Source: Pseudomonadota bacterium
GTDB lineage: Bacteria > Pseudomonadota > Gammaproteobacteria > Burkholderiales > Methylophilaceae
Direction of reading: 5' to 3'
Length of the DNA: 42,439 nucleotides
NCBI GenBank assembly: GCA_027621535.1
Contig: JAQCBB010000007.1
Coordinates: 1 to 42,439 of the forward strand
Positions within the stretch are counted from its first letter, which is position 1. Each line of letters opens with the position of its first letter. This document shows, piece by piece, positions 26,403 to 35,137 of this stretch. The position numbers and the translations under genes are program-made. A model generated the notes under the pieces. The model saw only the letters and a program-made list of their open reading frames with translations, searched no databases and had not been told where the DNA came from.

Positions 26403-27463
26403 TGCGTCCCTTAAAAGCCTTAATAAATCTTGATAATGCTCGGCAAAATTTAGCCTATATCAAGTCACTAGCCCCTTCTTCAAAAATTATGGCCACCTTG
26501 AAAGCCAATGCTTATGGACATGGCCTGACATTAATGGCCACCGCTTTTAATGATGCCGATGCATTTTCTGTGTTAACAATTGATGATGCCATTGAGCTCC
26601 GTGAAGTAGGTTTTGATAAAAAGATACTCTTGCTGGAGGGGCCTTTTGATCAGGATGATCTAAATATCGCCGCTGCATATCATTTTGATATGGTCATTCA
26701 CAGTGACTATCAACTGGCTTTAATTCGACAACTCGATAAGCACAAAAAAATAAACATTCATTTAAAAGTGAATACAGGCATGAACCGCTTAGGATTTACT
26801 GTAGAAAAAGTCCAAAAAATTTATCAGCAGTTAAAAAATGATACCCGGATTGATGAAATTATTTTTATGTCTCATTTTGCTAACGCGGACATCGAAAACG
26901 GCACCGATTTGCAAGCTAAGCACATTGATACTTTATTAAAAACGTTTAATGAGCCTTTTTCTGTTGCCAACTCAGCAGCCATAGTTAATCAAATTAGTAC
27001 ACATTTAGACTGGGTGAGACCCGGTATTATGCTCTATGGAGCAACTCCTTTTGACCGAGATTTGCCTCTAGAGCAACTTAAACCCGTCATGACTTTGCGT
27101 TCAGAAATTATTGCGATTCAAGACATAAAAAAAGGTGAGGGCGTCGGCTACGGCTATGAATTTATAGCACCCAAAGATATGCGCATTGGCATTGTGGCTT
27201 GTGGCTATGCGGATGGCTATCCCAGGCATGCTGCTTCAGGAACACCCATTATGGTTGATGGTATTCAAACCAAAACAGTAGGGCGAGTCTCCATGGACAT
27301 GATTGCAGTGGATATTAACGACATCCCTAATGTAAATTATGGATCCAGTGTTGAGCTGTGGGGTGAAAACTTAAGTGTTGATCTAGTGGCCCATCATGCG
27401 AAGACTGTGAGTTACGAGCTCTTATGTGCAGTATCTTCTGCATCCCGAGTTTATTATGGTTAG
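26402..27463 (+). CDS. alr: Alanine racemase
   Basis: PLP enzyme converting L- to D-alanine for peptidoglycan. The 353 residues show the PLP lysine K34 in ATLKANAYGHG and the catalytic tyrosine region GEGVGYGYEF (Y250), plus ACGYADGYPR. It is the middle gene of dnaB-alr-radA, sharing one base with dnaB and overlapping radA by 8 bases. Confidence 0.96.
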   Translation: MRPLKALINLDNARQNLAYIKSLAPSSKIMATLKANAYGHGLTLMATAFNDADAFSVLTIDDAIELREVGFDKKILLLEGPFDQDDLNIAAAYHFDMVIHSDYQLALIRQLDKHKKINIHLKVNTGMNRLGFTVEKVQKIYQQLKNDTRIDEIIFMSHFANADIENGTDLQAKHIDTLLKTFNEPFSVANSAAIVNQISTHLDWVRPGIMLYGATPFDRDLPLEQLKPVMTLRSEIIAIQDIKKGEGVGYGYEFIAPKDMRIGIVACGYADGYPRHAASGTPIMVDGIQTKTVGRVSMDMIAVDINDIPNVNYGSSVELWGENLSVDLVAHHAKTVSYELLCAVSSASRVYYG

Positions 27464-28820
27464 AACAAAAGTCCTTTATCAGTGTGTTCAATGTGGCGGA
27501 CAGTCCTCAAAATGGCAAGGGCAGTGCCCTCATTGTTTGGAATGGAATTGTTTAGAGGAGTTGGTGACCAGCACCTCAAATAATCGGTTTCAAGCGCTGA
27601 ATAAAAAATCTTCCCTAGTTAGAATTAATGATGTTGAGGTGAATGAAATTCTAAGACATCCCACCAATAACCATGAGCTTGATCGTGTTTTAGGAGGAGG
27701 GCTTGTTCCTGGGGGGGTCACTTTAATTGGGGGCGATCCAGGCATCGGAAAATCAACGTTATTGATTCAGGCGCTGGCCTCGCTCACCCAAAATCCTAGT
27801 TCAGCATTAAATGTGATTTATGTCACGGGTGAGGAGTCGATTGAGCAAATCGCGATGCGCGCTCGACGATTAGATTTAGAAGTATCAGATCTGTTTGCCG
27901 TATCGGAAATCAATTTAACGCAGATTATAAAAATTATTGAAAAAGAGAAGCCCAAAGTCGTTGTCATCGACTCCATTCAAACTCTGTTTTCGGATGAGCT
28001 GACTTCTGCTCCAGGCTCTGTTTCACAAGTGAGGGAATGTGCTGCTCAGTTAACGAGGTTAGCCAAAGCCAATGAGATTAGTATGATTTTGGTGGGCCAT
28101 GTTACCAAGGATGGCTCGATCGCAGGACCCAGAGTGTTGGAACATATAGTTGATACCGTTTTATATTTTGAGGGCGAGGCTAACTCGTCGTATCGATTAA
28201 TCCGCTCCATTAAAAATAGATATGGCGCTGTGAATGAGTTAGGGATCTATGCCATGACTGAAAAGGGATTAAAAGAGATCTTAAACCCGTCGGCCATTTT
28301 TTTATCTGCCACATCATTTGAAACCTCGGGGTCAGTCATCACCGTGATGCAAGAGGGGACCCGACCGATCTTGATTGAAATTCAAGCTTTAGTGGACGAA
28401 TCAAAACAAGCGTCACCGAAACGACTCTCCGTGGGCTTAGAAAATAACCGGATTGCGATGATTTTAGCCGTGCTTAACAAGCATCTTAATTTATCTTGTC
28501 ATAATCATGATGTCTTTTTAAATGTAGTAGGCGGGGTAAAAATTTCTGAACCCGGGGTTGACCTTGCCGTGCTGGTTGCCATTGCCTCATCGCTTCAAGA
28601 GCAACCTGTCACTAAAAAAACTATTATCTTTGGTGAAATTGGTCTTGGAGGAGAAGTACGACCGGTGGTTCGGGGTCAGGAACGCATTCAAGAAGCTAAG
28701 AAATTAGGTTTTGAGCGCTTTATTTTGCCTCGAAAAAATCTCCCAAAAAAAGCCATAGAAGGGGTAGAATTATTAGCCGTTGATGATGTAAACTCCGCCT
28801 TGAAGATGATTTTTAATTAA
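27456..28820 (+). CDS. radA: DNA repair protein RadA
   Basis: Branch-migration helicase-like protein of recombination, 454 residues from the ATG at 27456; a longer in-frame start at 27426 lies inside alr and would add ten residues unlike the family. Domain order is a C4 zinc finger (C10-x2-C13, C24-x2-C27), a RecA-like core with Walker A GGDPGIGKST (92-101), the RadA signature KNRYG (253-257; the usual form is KNRFG) and a Lon-like C-terminal domain. It ends the dnaB-alr-radA operon. Confidence 0.96.
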   Translation: MVRTKVLYQCVQCGGQSSKWQGQCPHCLEWNCLEELVTSTSNNRFQALNKKSSLVRINDVEVNEILRHPTNNHELDRVLGGGLVPGGVTLIGGDPGIGKSTLLIQALASLTQNPSSALNVIYVTGEESIEQIAMRARRLDLEVSDLFAVSEINLTQIIKIIEKEKPKVVVIDSIQTLFSDELTSAPGSVSQVRECAAQLTRLAKANEISMILVGHVTKDGSIAGPRVLEHIVDTVLYFEGEANSSYRLIRSIKNRYGAVNELGIYAMTEKGLKEILNPSAIFLSATSFETSGSVITVMQEGTRPILIEIQALVDESKQASPKRLSVGLENNRIAMILAVLNKHLNLSCHNHDVFLNVVGGVKISEPGVDLAVLVAIASSLQEQPVTKKTIIFGEIGLGGEVRPVVRGQERIQEAKKLGFERFILPRKNLPKKAIEGVELLAVDDVNSALKMIFN

Positions 28821-28858
28821 TAATAAAATACATTAAATAAATTTAATAAAATATTGAT

Positions 28859-29701
28859 TTAATTATATTTATTTATAAAAGTTAACACAATAATCCAAAT
28901 TTTTCTAAGCACCGTGAGCTGTGTGCGTTCATTTAAAATATTGGCTAAATCACCTTCCTCAATTCTCAATAAAAGGTCGTAATAAATATTGCCCATCATC
29001 AATCCCGGTAATTGGTTAAACCGATCTTCTTGAGGCAGAAGAGTAAAAGCTTTTGCATAATAATCTTTGGCTCGATCGATTTGATACTGCATCAATTTAA
29101 TTAATTTGTCATTTTTGGCACATTGTTTGAGATCCATTTCATCGATTTGATATTTTTTTAAATCATCCAGGGGGATGTAAATACGATTTCGACGAATATC
29201 TTCGCCGACATCACGAATAATATTGGTTAGCTGCAGGGCAATGCCGAGGTTATGCGCATAATCTAAGGTTTTTTTATCCTGAAAACCAAAGATCTGTGCG
29301 GATAAAATACCTACAACGGAAGCCGCTCGATAGGTATAAAGCTGTAATTGTTTAAAGTCTTCATATCGGTTGAAATCCAGATCCATTTTCATCCCATCAA
29401 TAATTTCAATGAAATAATTCTGATTCAGATCAAACTGTTTTATAGCAAGATGCAGGGCTTTAGTTACCGGATGTTGCGGATTGTCTTGATATAAATTATT
29501 AATTTCTGTCAGCCACCAATTCAGCTTGGTTAAGCCGACTGCATATTCTTGGCAATGATCTGCGATGTCATCAACCTCTCGACAAAAGGCATAAAGGGCG
29601 ATCAAGGCTCTTTTTTTTGGTGTGGATAAAAACAAAAAGGGTAGAGCAAAATTTGTTTTGCTGTCTTTAAGTTTTTGTATGCAATACTGGTTTGGGGTCA
29701 T
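28859..29701 (-). CDS. hpnD: Presqualene diphosphate synthase HpnD
   Basis: Trans-isoprenyl diphosphate synthase-like enzyme, 280 residues. Start MTPNQYCIQK and the block ALYAFCREVDDIAD (Asp motif at 44-48), then ALQLTNIIRDVGEDIRRNRI (D164, D168), are typical of HpnD. It condenses two farnesyl diphosphates to presqualene diphosphate, the first step of the HpnCDE squalene route. It overlaps hpnC by 4 bases and is convergent with radA. Phytoene synthase is a relative, but the partner gene HpnC makes HpnD the better call. Confidence 0.9.
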   Translation of the reverse strand: MTPNQYCIQKLKDSKTNFALPFLFLSTPKKRALIALYAFCREVDDIADHCQEYAVGLTKLNWWLTEINNLYQDNPQHPVTKALHLAIKQFDLNQNYFIEIIDGMKMDLDFNRYEDFKQLQLYTYRAASVVGILSAQIFGFQDKKTLDYAHNLGIALQLTNIIRDVGEDIRRNRIYIPLDDLKKYQIDEMDLKQCAKNDKLIKLMQYQIDRAKDYYAKAFTLLPQEDRFNQLPGLMMGNIYYDLLLRIEEGDLANILNERTQLTVLRKIWIIVLTFINKYN

Positions 29702-30540
29702 TTGATTATCATACCCTTAATTAATACAACTCCCCAATCTACCAAGGTCATCTTGTTGTTTTTAAATGGATTTTTAGATTTTTTTAGCTTTTGATTTAGG
29801 TGTAAACCAGTGGCCACCAACACCCGCATCTGAAGATTAAAGCGAACAGAAGGAGTATGCATGATCCCTTTCCCTAGGATAAGCTTTTGTTCTATTTTTT
29901 TCGTCCAATAATGCTTAAATGCATGCCAGTTTGGATTAAATTGATCAAATTGATCATGGGTGAGCTTGAGTTTGAATTTTTTTTGTAAGGCGATCGGTAA
30001 GTACACCCGATTTTTTTTGAAATCTTCTTGAATGTCCTGCAGCATGTCTATCCTGGCAAAGGCGTTGCAAATACAATCTGAGTATTGCCTATTCATCGGT
30101 TGATCTAAGTGATTGATCTGAAGATAGATGCGACCAGCTGAATGAGCTGCTTTTTGATAATAGGCATCCAATTCTTTTTCATTTAAATAGCTTTTTTTCT
30201 TAGTGTCTTGCAGGAACGCATCGAGAAGATCATCAAAATATTGGGTATTAAGGTTAAATTGGCGAATAATTTTTTGCAGATCTTGAAATAAGGGTATGTT
30301 TGGATGGCCATCTGTTTTGATGCGCTCCAGTTGCGATTTCATTTGTTGTAACAAGCTTTGTCTATGTGTTTTCGAGGATGCGCCTTCATCCGCAAGATCA
30401 TCTCCAATGCGAGCGAAAGCATAGACAGTGGCTACTGCGTGCCTTAATTCTCTCGAAAGAAATCGAGCGATCGGAAAATTCTCGTAGTGCTGATTAATTA
30501 TTAGATTTTCTTGAAGGCTTGTATAATTTATTTTCATCAT
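29698..30540 (-). CDS. hpnC: Hydroxysqualene synthase HpnC
   Basis: Squalene/phytoene synthase superfamily protein, 280 residues. HYENFPIARFL and AFARIGDDLADE (Asp motif 47-52) match HpnC, with a second acidic motif MLQDIQEDF (166-174) before KKNRVYLP. It converts presqualene diphosphate to hydroxysqualene; HpnE then reduces it to squalene. HpnE is not in this window. The start has two adjacent ATGs (30540 and 30537). A -10-like TATAAT (minus strand, 30553-30548) is only 7 bases upstream of the ATG. Confidence 0.88.
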   Translation of the reverse strand: MMKINYTSLQENLIINQHYENFPIARFLSRELRHAVATVYAFARIGDDLADEGASSKTHRQSLLQQMKSQLERIKTDGHPNIPLFQDLQKIIRQFNLNTQYFDDLLDAFLQDTKKKSYLNEKELDAYYQKAAHSAGRIYLQINHLDQPMNRQYSDCICNAFARIDMLQDIQEDFKKNRVYLPIALQKKFKLKLTHDQFDQFNPNWHAFKHYWTKKIEQKLILGKGIMHTPSVRFNLQMRVLVATGLHLNQKLKKSKNPFKNNKMTLVDWGVVLIKGMIIK

Positions 30541-30568
30541 CTTTTTTATTATATAAGGTAAATTTATT

Positions 30569-31315
30569 TTGCTAGCAATTATTGGAGGCTCTGGCTTATG
30601 CCAAATTGACGGGTTAGAAATTATTCGACGTGAGATTGTCAGGACTCCATATGGACAGCCTTCAGAACCAATTATTTTTGGGATGCTTGGTGGTAAAGAG
30701 GTGATTTTTTTGGCGAGACACGGATCAAATCATTCCATAGCGCCGCATAATATCAACTACCGTGCGAACATCTGGGCGCTGCATGAAGTTGGTGCAAAGT
30801 CTGTTATTTCAATCGCATCTGTGGGCTCAATTCCAAATAATATAAAAGTGGGCGATTTTGTGGTGCCCCACCAAATATTGGATTACACGTATGGCCGCAG
30901 TAATACCTTCTTTGAAGGTAAAGAGAATCCAGTAAAACACATTGATTTTACTCATCCCTATGATATGAGTTTGCGTGAACTGATTATAAAAACCATTACC
31001 CAATTAAATTTAAGAGTGACCCCTTTAGGGGTATATGCAGCAACCCAAGGGCCGAGGTTAGAAACGGCAGCAGAAATTGATCGTTATGAAAAAGACGGGG
31101 CTAACGTGGTGGGGATGACCGGTATGCCAGAGGCGTGCTTGGCAAGAGAACTTGAATTAAGTTATGTTGCCATATGCCCAGTGGCGAATCATGCGGCCGG
31201 CAGGGGAGAAAGTGCAGAAGGAATTTCATCGGCCATGCTCAATCAAAGCTCCAAGCAAACGATTAAAAATACAATCACAATTTTGCAACATTTAGTAAAA
31301 GCCTATGGCTATTAG
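30569..31315 (+). CDS. S-methyl-5'-thioinosine (or thioadenosine) phosphorylase
   Basis: Purine nucleoside phosphorylase-family enzyme of 248 residues that recycles the methylthio nucleoside left by polyamine synthesis. [30 protein letters not shown] and [13 protein letters not shown] are family motifs. In MTA-specific enzymes the purine N7/N6 site is an Asp; here VANHAAG puts Asn at 207, as in Pseudomonas methylthioinosine phosphorylase, so the 6-oxopurine substrate is more likely. The start is TTG at 30569 with AAGGT 9 bases upstream. It diverges from hpnC across 28 bases and overlaps def by 11. Confidence 0.87.
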   Translation: MLAIIGGSGLCQIDGLEIIRREIVRTPYGQPSEPIIFGMLGGKEVIFLARHGSNHSIAPHNINYRANIWALHEVGAKSVISIASVGSIPNNIKVGDFVVPHQILDYTYGRSNTFFEGKENPVKHIDFTHPYDMSLRELIIKTITQLNLRVTPLGVYAATQGPRLETAAEIDRYEKDGANVVGMTGMPEACLARELELSYVAICPVANHAAGRGESAEGISSAMLNQSSKQTIKNTITILQHLVKAYGY

Positions 31316-31820
31316 GGACATCTTAAAAATGGGTAATCCTGACCTTCTGAAGGTCAGTGAGCCGATCACTGACTTTAATGATCCGGAGCTTTTCTCACTC
31401 ATCGATGACATGATCGAAACCATGAAAGCGAATGACGGTGCCGGATTGGCTGCTCCACAGATTGCGGTATTCAAGCGATTAGTGATTTTTGGGTTTGATC
31501 AAAATGATCGATATCCGGATGCCGAAGCGGTTCCATTTACAGTTTTAATTAATCCCGAGATTAAGCCGCTTTCTGATGAGCTTGAAAACGGTTGGGAGGG
31601 ATGTCTCTCAGTTCCAGGTTTAAGAGGGGTAGTCCCTCGGTTTAAAAAAATTCACTACCAGGGTTTTGATCAATATGGCGACACTATCAGCAGGACAGTT
31701 GAAGATTTTCATGCGCGAGTGGTTCAGCATGAGTGCGATCATTTAGACGGTATACTTTACCCCATGAAAATTGAAGACTATCGATATTTTGGATTTCATG
31801 AAGAAATCTTTAAAGAGTAG
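31305..31820 (+). CDS. def: Peptide deformylase
   Basis: Metalloenzyme removing the N-formyl group from new proteins, 171 residues. All three motifs are intact: GAGLAAPQ (45-52), EGCLS (98-102, metal ligand C100) and HECDH (142-146, catalytic E143). It overlaps the phosphorylase gene and is followed by tRNA-Ser after 38 bases. The context is not the usual def-fmt pair, so it may be a second copy; only this one is visible here. Confidence 0.95.
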   Translation: MAIRDILKMGNPDLLKVSEPITDFNDPELFSLIDDMIETMKANDGAGLAAPQIAVFKRLVIFGFDQNDRYPDAEAVPFTVLINPEIKPLSDELENGWEGCLSVPGLRGVVPRFKKIHYQGFDQYGDTISRTVEDFHARVVQHECDHLDGILYPMKIEDYRYFGFHEEIFKE

Positions 31821-31821
31821 T

Positions 31822-31849
31822 TTGGTTGAAGGAAAACCTATGATAAAAT
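31822..31849 (+). promoter_or_regulatory. Probable promoter of tRNA-Ser
   Basis: TTGGTT (31822-31827), a 16-base spacer and TAAAAT (31844-31849) end 9 bases before the tRNA-Ser 5' end, right after the def stop codon. Confidence 0.5.
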
Positions 31850-31858
31850 TTGCTCGAC

Positions 31859-31948
31859 GGAAGAGTGGCAGAGCGGTTTAATGCACCGGTCTTGAAAACC
31901 GACGTGGGTTCGCGCCCACCGTGAGTTCGAATCTCACCTCTTCCGCCA
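31859..31948 (+). tRNA. tRNA-Ser (TGA)
   Basis: A 90-base class II tRNA with a long variable arm. The acceptor stem GGAAGAG/CTCTTCC, anticodon loop CTTGAAA with anticodon TGA, and T-arm GAGTTCGAATCTC are present; G73 and CCA are encoded. It decodes UCA and related serine codons. Confidence 0.97.
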
Positions 31949-32087
31949 TTACATTTTAAACATAATCGTCTGTATACCCTATATATCATGCCTGAGTATG
32001 CCAACACTACTTTTGCAGTGCATCAAGTTGAGAACTTGAGTAAACTTGTGATTTTAACGACTCTTTTAGAAAAATTTTATTTCAATT

Positions 32088-33227
32088 ATGTTCAATAAGA
32101 AGTTTTTAATTTTTCTTATACTCTTGTTTCCCTATTTCGCTTCGAGTGAAGAGCCTAAAATAAGTAACTATAAAAAATATAAAGACACCGCTACCCAATT
32201 CAGACTTGAACAACTTAATGTGAACCTTGAACATCCCTGGGCTGTTAGTTTTATCAAAGACAATGAATTGATTGTGACCGAAAAAGGGGGAGGCTTGTTT
32301 AAATATAACCTCGATGACGGATCCAAAACAGCAATTAAGCATAAGATTCCTCATATCGCATACAAATCAGGGGGTGCGCAAGGGGGTTTGCTCGATGTGT
32401 ACCATAACCCTCTGGATGACAATCTCTATTTCACCTACAGCCATGATGTCGATGGAACTAATTCCAGTTCAGCCATTGCGAGGGGAAAGTTGGTGCATGA
32501 TGAGATTATAAATTTCGAGCAATTGTTGATTGCCGAGCCCAAATTAAAAGAAAATCGACATTATGGGTCCCGCATTGTCATTAGAAAAAATCAACTGTAT
32601 GCCGGATTTGGTGAAAGAGGAGGCGAGATGATTGCGCAAGACCCTCAAACCCACCCTGGAAGTATTATTCGCATTCACACCGACGGCACAATTCCAAGTG
32701 ATAATCCGCATTACACTAGCCACCCTGATTGGTTGCCGGAGATTTATGCGATAGGTGTTCGAAATCCTCAAGGCATCACATTAACCCCAGACAAACAACA
32801 CATCCTCTTTTCGAGTCACGGACCCAGGGGTGGCGATCATATCGCGATGGCAGACTCAGGCGCTAATTTTGGCTGGAAACACATTTCCTGGGGAGGTTCT
32901 GAGTATACTGGATTGAGTATAGGGCAGGCAGCATTTGACCTTCGATTTGCAAGCCCTATGCTCAGCTGGGTTCCGTCCATGGCGATTAGCAGCATACAAT
33001 TTTATGAGGGGAGCGTGTTTCCGGAATGGGTGGGGGATCTCATCGTCTGCTCTTTAAATGGAGAGGCACTAATTCGAATTGATTTTGAAAATGGCATGAT
33101 AGTGGGCGAGGAGATTATTTTTAAAAATAAAATAGGACGAATTAGAGATTTTGACATTGATAAAGATGGTAATATTTACCTTATTAGTGATGCCAGAAAA
33201 TCTGCCATCTGGAAATTAACCCGTTAA
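32088..33227 (+). CDS. PQQ-dependent sugar dehydrogenase-like exported protein
   Basis: A 379-residue six-bladed beta-propeller of the soluble glucose/aldose dehydrogenase (YliI/Asd) family. A signal peptide (about 1-20, cut near FASS) sends it to the periplasm. LEHPWAVSF, QGGLLDVYHNP, RHYGSRIV (H158, matching the catalytic His of the family), RNPQGIT and SHGPRGGDH are typical blocks. It probably oxidises a sugar with PQQ and passes electrons to the respiratory chain; the substrate is unknown. The next gene, also an exported propeller, follows after 18 bases. Confidence 0.88.
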   Translation: MFNKKFLIFLILLFPYFASSEEPKISNYKKYKDTATQFRLEQLNVNLEHPWAVSFIKDNELIVTEKGGGLFKYNLDDGSKTAIKHKIPHIAYKSGGAQGGLLDVYHNPLDDNLYFTYSHDVDGTNSSSAIARGKLVHDEIINFEQLLIAEPKLKENRHYGSRIVIRKNQLYAGFGERGGEMIAQDPQTHPGSIIRIHTDGTIPSDNPHYTSHPDWLPEIYAIGVRNPQGITLTPDKQHILFSSHGPRGGDHIAMADSGANFGWKHISWGGSEYTGLSIGQAAFDLRFASPMLSWVPSMAISSIQFYEGSVFPEWVGDLIVCSLNGEALIRIDFENGMIVGEEIIFKNKIGRIRDFDIDKDGNIYLISDARKSAIWKLTR

Positions 33228-33245
33228 CTAACAAGAAGGATACCA

Positions 33246-34064
33246 ATGATGATTCGAAGTTTACTCTTTACTTTACTCTGTTTACCGATAACTCTTGTTG
33301 CACAGACGGTTATGGATGGTTTTTTAATGCCAGAATCAGTGGTCCAAGATCAACAAGGAAATATTTACGTGTCTGAAATTGGCGAACGCGATGTGGATGG
33401 CGATGGAAAGATTACAAAAATTGATCCCCAAGGAAACCGTTCAGCCCTAGCCGAAGGCCTCTATGATCCAAAAGGCCTGGTTCTGTTTAAAGATAAATTA
33501 TATGTAACGGATCGCGATGCCGTGATTGAAGTAAATATCAACGATGGAGCATATGGAGTTTTTGCCGGAACGATGAGTTTTCCCAAGAGCCCAGTGTTCT
33601 TAAATGACATCGATGTTGATGACCAAGGCAATCTTTATGTGTCCGACTCTGGTGATTTTAAATCAACGGGCTTTATATTTAAAATTAAACCAACAGGCGA
33701 GGTAAGCTTGGTGCTTGAGGATCAAAGAGATGTGATCAAAGCACCCAATGGACTTTTGATTGAAGGCGATAAACTTTTTATTTTAGATTGGGGCGGGGAG
33801 TTTTTTAAAGCCAATCTCAAAACTAACAAGGTTAAAAAAATTGCTGAGGGGGTTAATGGAGGTGACGGCATTGCCAAGAAAGGCAAAATAATTTATTTAA
33901 GCAGTTGGCTCGAAGGCAAAATTTATACAGTGGTACAAGGTAAAGTAAGCGTGATTCAAGAGGGTTATGAAGCGGCTGCAGACATTACTTTATCAAATAA
34001 CAAGGGTCAGCTTCTAATTCCTGATATGAAGGCCGGGACACTAACCATTATGGATCTTCAGTAA
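33246..34064 (+). CDS. Exported NHL/SMP-30-like beta-propeller protein
   Basis: A 272-residue protein with a signal peptide (about 1-19, ending LVAQ) and repeated propeller strands such as MPESVVQDQQGNIYVSE, DPKGLVLFKDKLYVTD and NDIDVDDQGNLYVSDSG. The fold resembles SMP-30/gluconolactonase or NHL proteins. AGAAGGA lies 6-12 bases upstream of the ATG at 33246 (a second ATG follows directly). It is cotranscribed with the PQQ dehydrogenase-like gene, so a lactonase or accessory role toward the same substrate is plausible but not shown. It is convergent with the peroxiredoxin, 4 bases away. Confidence 0.75.
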   Translation: MMIRSLLFTLLCLPITLVAQTVMDGFLMPESVVQDQQGNIYVSEIGERDVDGDGKITKIDPQGNRSALAEGLYDPKGLVLFKDKLYVTDRDAVIEVNINDGAYGVFAGTMSFPKSPVFLNDIDVDDQGNLYVSDSGDFKSTGFIFKIKPTGEVSLVLEDQRDVIKAPNGLLIEGDKLFILDWGGEFFKANLKTNKVKKIAEGVNGGDGIAKKGKIIYLSSWLEGKIYTVVQGKVSVIQEGYEAAADITLSNNKGQLLIPDMKAGTLTIMDLQ

Positions 34065-34068
34065 GCAT

Positions 34069-34890
34069 TTATTTATTATTAATTCGGCTCTTGTTTCTGT
34101 TTTTATTGCCTTTAAAGAAACCGGGTTGCTCGATCATCCTTAAATAGTCTTGATATTGAGTAAAGTCATCAGTGCCATAATGCTCTTTGATCATATCATT
34201 GGAAATATACGTTGGAACAATCACGTCATCACCCGGCTGCCAATTTGCTGGAGTTGACACTTTATATTTTGCAGCAACTTGAAGGGCGTCAATAGTTCTG
34301 ATAATTTCATCAAAATTACGTCCTACGTGCATCGGGTAAGTTAAGATGGTTTGTATTTTCTTTTCGGCATCAATTATAAATACAGATCGGATGGTGGCTT
34401 TATGTTTAATTCCAAACGCACTCTCATTCGGATTCGCATTAGGATGAATCATGCCGAAGAGCTTCGCAATATCCATGGAGGTGTCGGCAATAATCGGATA
34501 ATTTACATCAGGACGGTCATCAAATAATGATGTGATTTTATTTAATGAGTTCTCAAGTGATAACTCACGTTTGATTTCATCTTTAAAGCTATTCACATGC
34601 GGTATCCATTCTTTGTGATCTTCAAGAGAGTCAACACTCAGGCCTAATAATTTCACATTTCGAGATTCAAAATCAGGTTGAAGGTAGGCAACTTGAGCTA
34701 ATTCAGTGGTGCACACGGCGGTAAAGTCTCCTGGGTGTGAAAAGAGCACCACCCAATGGTTTTGAGACCAATTATAAAAGTTTAATTTGCCTTGAGTCGT
34801 TGATGCGTTAAAGTTGGGTGCGGTATCTCCAATTTGAAACGCATATAAAGGCATGCAAAAAAATACAAGGGTTACTAAAAAAAATTTCAT
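34069..34890 (-). CDS. Exported 1-Cys peroxiredoxin (Prx6 type)
   Basis: Peroxidase of 273 residues. The active site is SHPGDFTAVCTTELA with peroxidatic C60 (P53-x3-T57-x2-C60); no other cysteine occurs in the mature chain, hence the 1-Cys class. The C-terminal half (TPANWQPGDDVIVP, about 214-227) is the Prx6 dimerisation domain. A clear signal peptide (1-17, cut after LYA) is unusual, since Prx6 proteins are mostly cytoplasmic, and the chain ends in a basic tail (KGNKNRNKSRINNK). It overlaps the DUF6356 gene by 4 bases. Confidence 0.9.
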   Translation of the reverse strand: MKFFLVTLVFFCMPLYAFQIGDTAPNFNASTTQGKLNFYNWSQNHWVVLFSHPGDFTAVCTTELAQVAYLQPDFESRNVKLLGLSVDSLEDHKEWIPHVNSFKDEIKRELSLENSLNKITSLFDDRPDVNYPIIADTSMDIAKLFGMIHPNANPNESAFGIKHKATIRSVFIIDAEKKIQTILTYPMHVGRNFDEIIRTIDALQVAAKYKVSTPANWQPGDDVIVPTYISNDMIKEHYGTDDFTQYQDYLRMIEQPGFFKGNKNRNKSRINNK

Positions 34891-35090
34891 TTTAAATTTC
34901 TATGTTGTTGAGAGTCTGCTGTTAATTTTTGTACAATCTTTTGACTGACAAATGGAAACAGCGATGGAATAAAAGCGTGAATAATAGAGGTTATTCCAGC
35001 ATACAGCAATAAAAACCCAGCTTTAGAGGCAAAGGTAAAATGATTCCAATAGGTTTTGTTTGCTTCTGTTAAATGTTTTTTAAATAACAT
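34887..35090 (-). CDS. Small membrane protein, DUF6356-like
   Basis: A 67-residue protein with one or two hydrophobic stretches (GFLLLYAGITSIIHAFIPSL, about 25-45). The pattern of a N-terminal FxxHLxEA segment, YWNHF and a IHAFxPxLFP core resembles the DUF6356 family of small alpha- and betaproteobacterial proteins, which have no known function. It is the first gene of a pair with the exported peroxiredoxin and diverges from cutA. Confidence 0.72.
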   Translation of the reverse strand: MLFKKHLTEANKTYWNHFTFASKAGFLLLYAGITSIIHAFIPSLFPFVSQKIVQKLTADSQQHRNLK

Positions 35091-35137
35091 ATGATTAAAA
35101 CTATAATGTAATCAGTCAACTTTGAATAGGTATTATA

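Noticed and set aside
27426-27455. Longer N-terminus for RadA
   Set aside because: The ten extra residues lie within alr and do not fit the family; the ATG at 27456 gives the usual start just before the zinc finger.
31810-32007. Minus-strand open frame across tRNA-Ser
   Set aside because: It is antisense to a complete tRNA gene; its apparent protein is an artefact of the tRNA sequence.
31988-32098. A 36-codon frame starting MPEYANTTF between tRNA-Ser and the PQQ dehydrogenase-like gene
   Set aside because: No ribosome site, no recognisable motif, and its end overlaps the start of the next gene in another frame. It could be a real leader peptide, but there is not enough support to annotate it.
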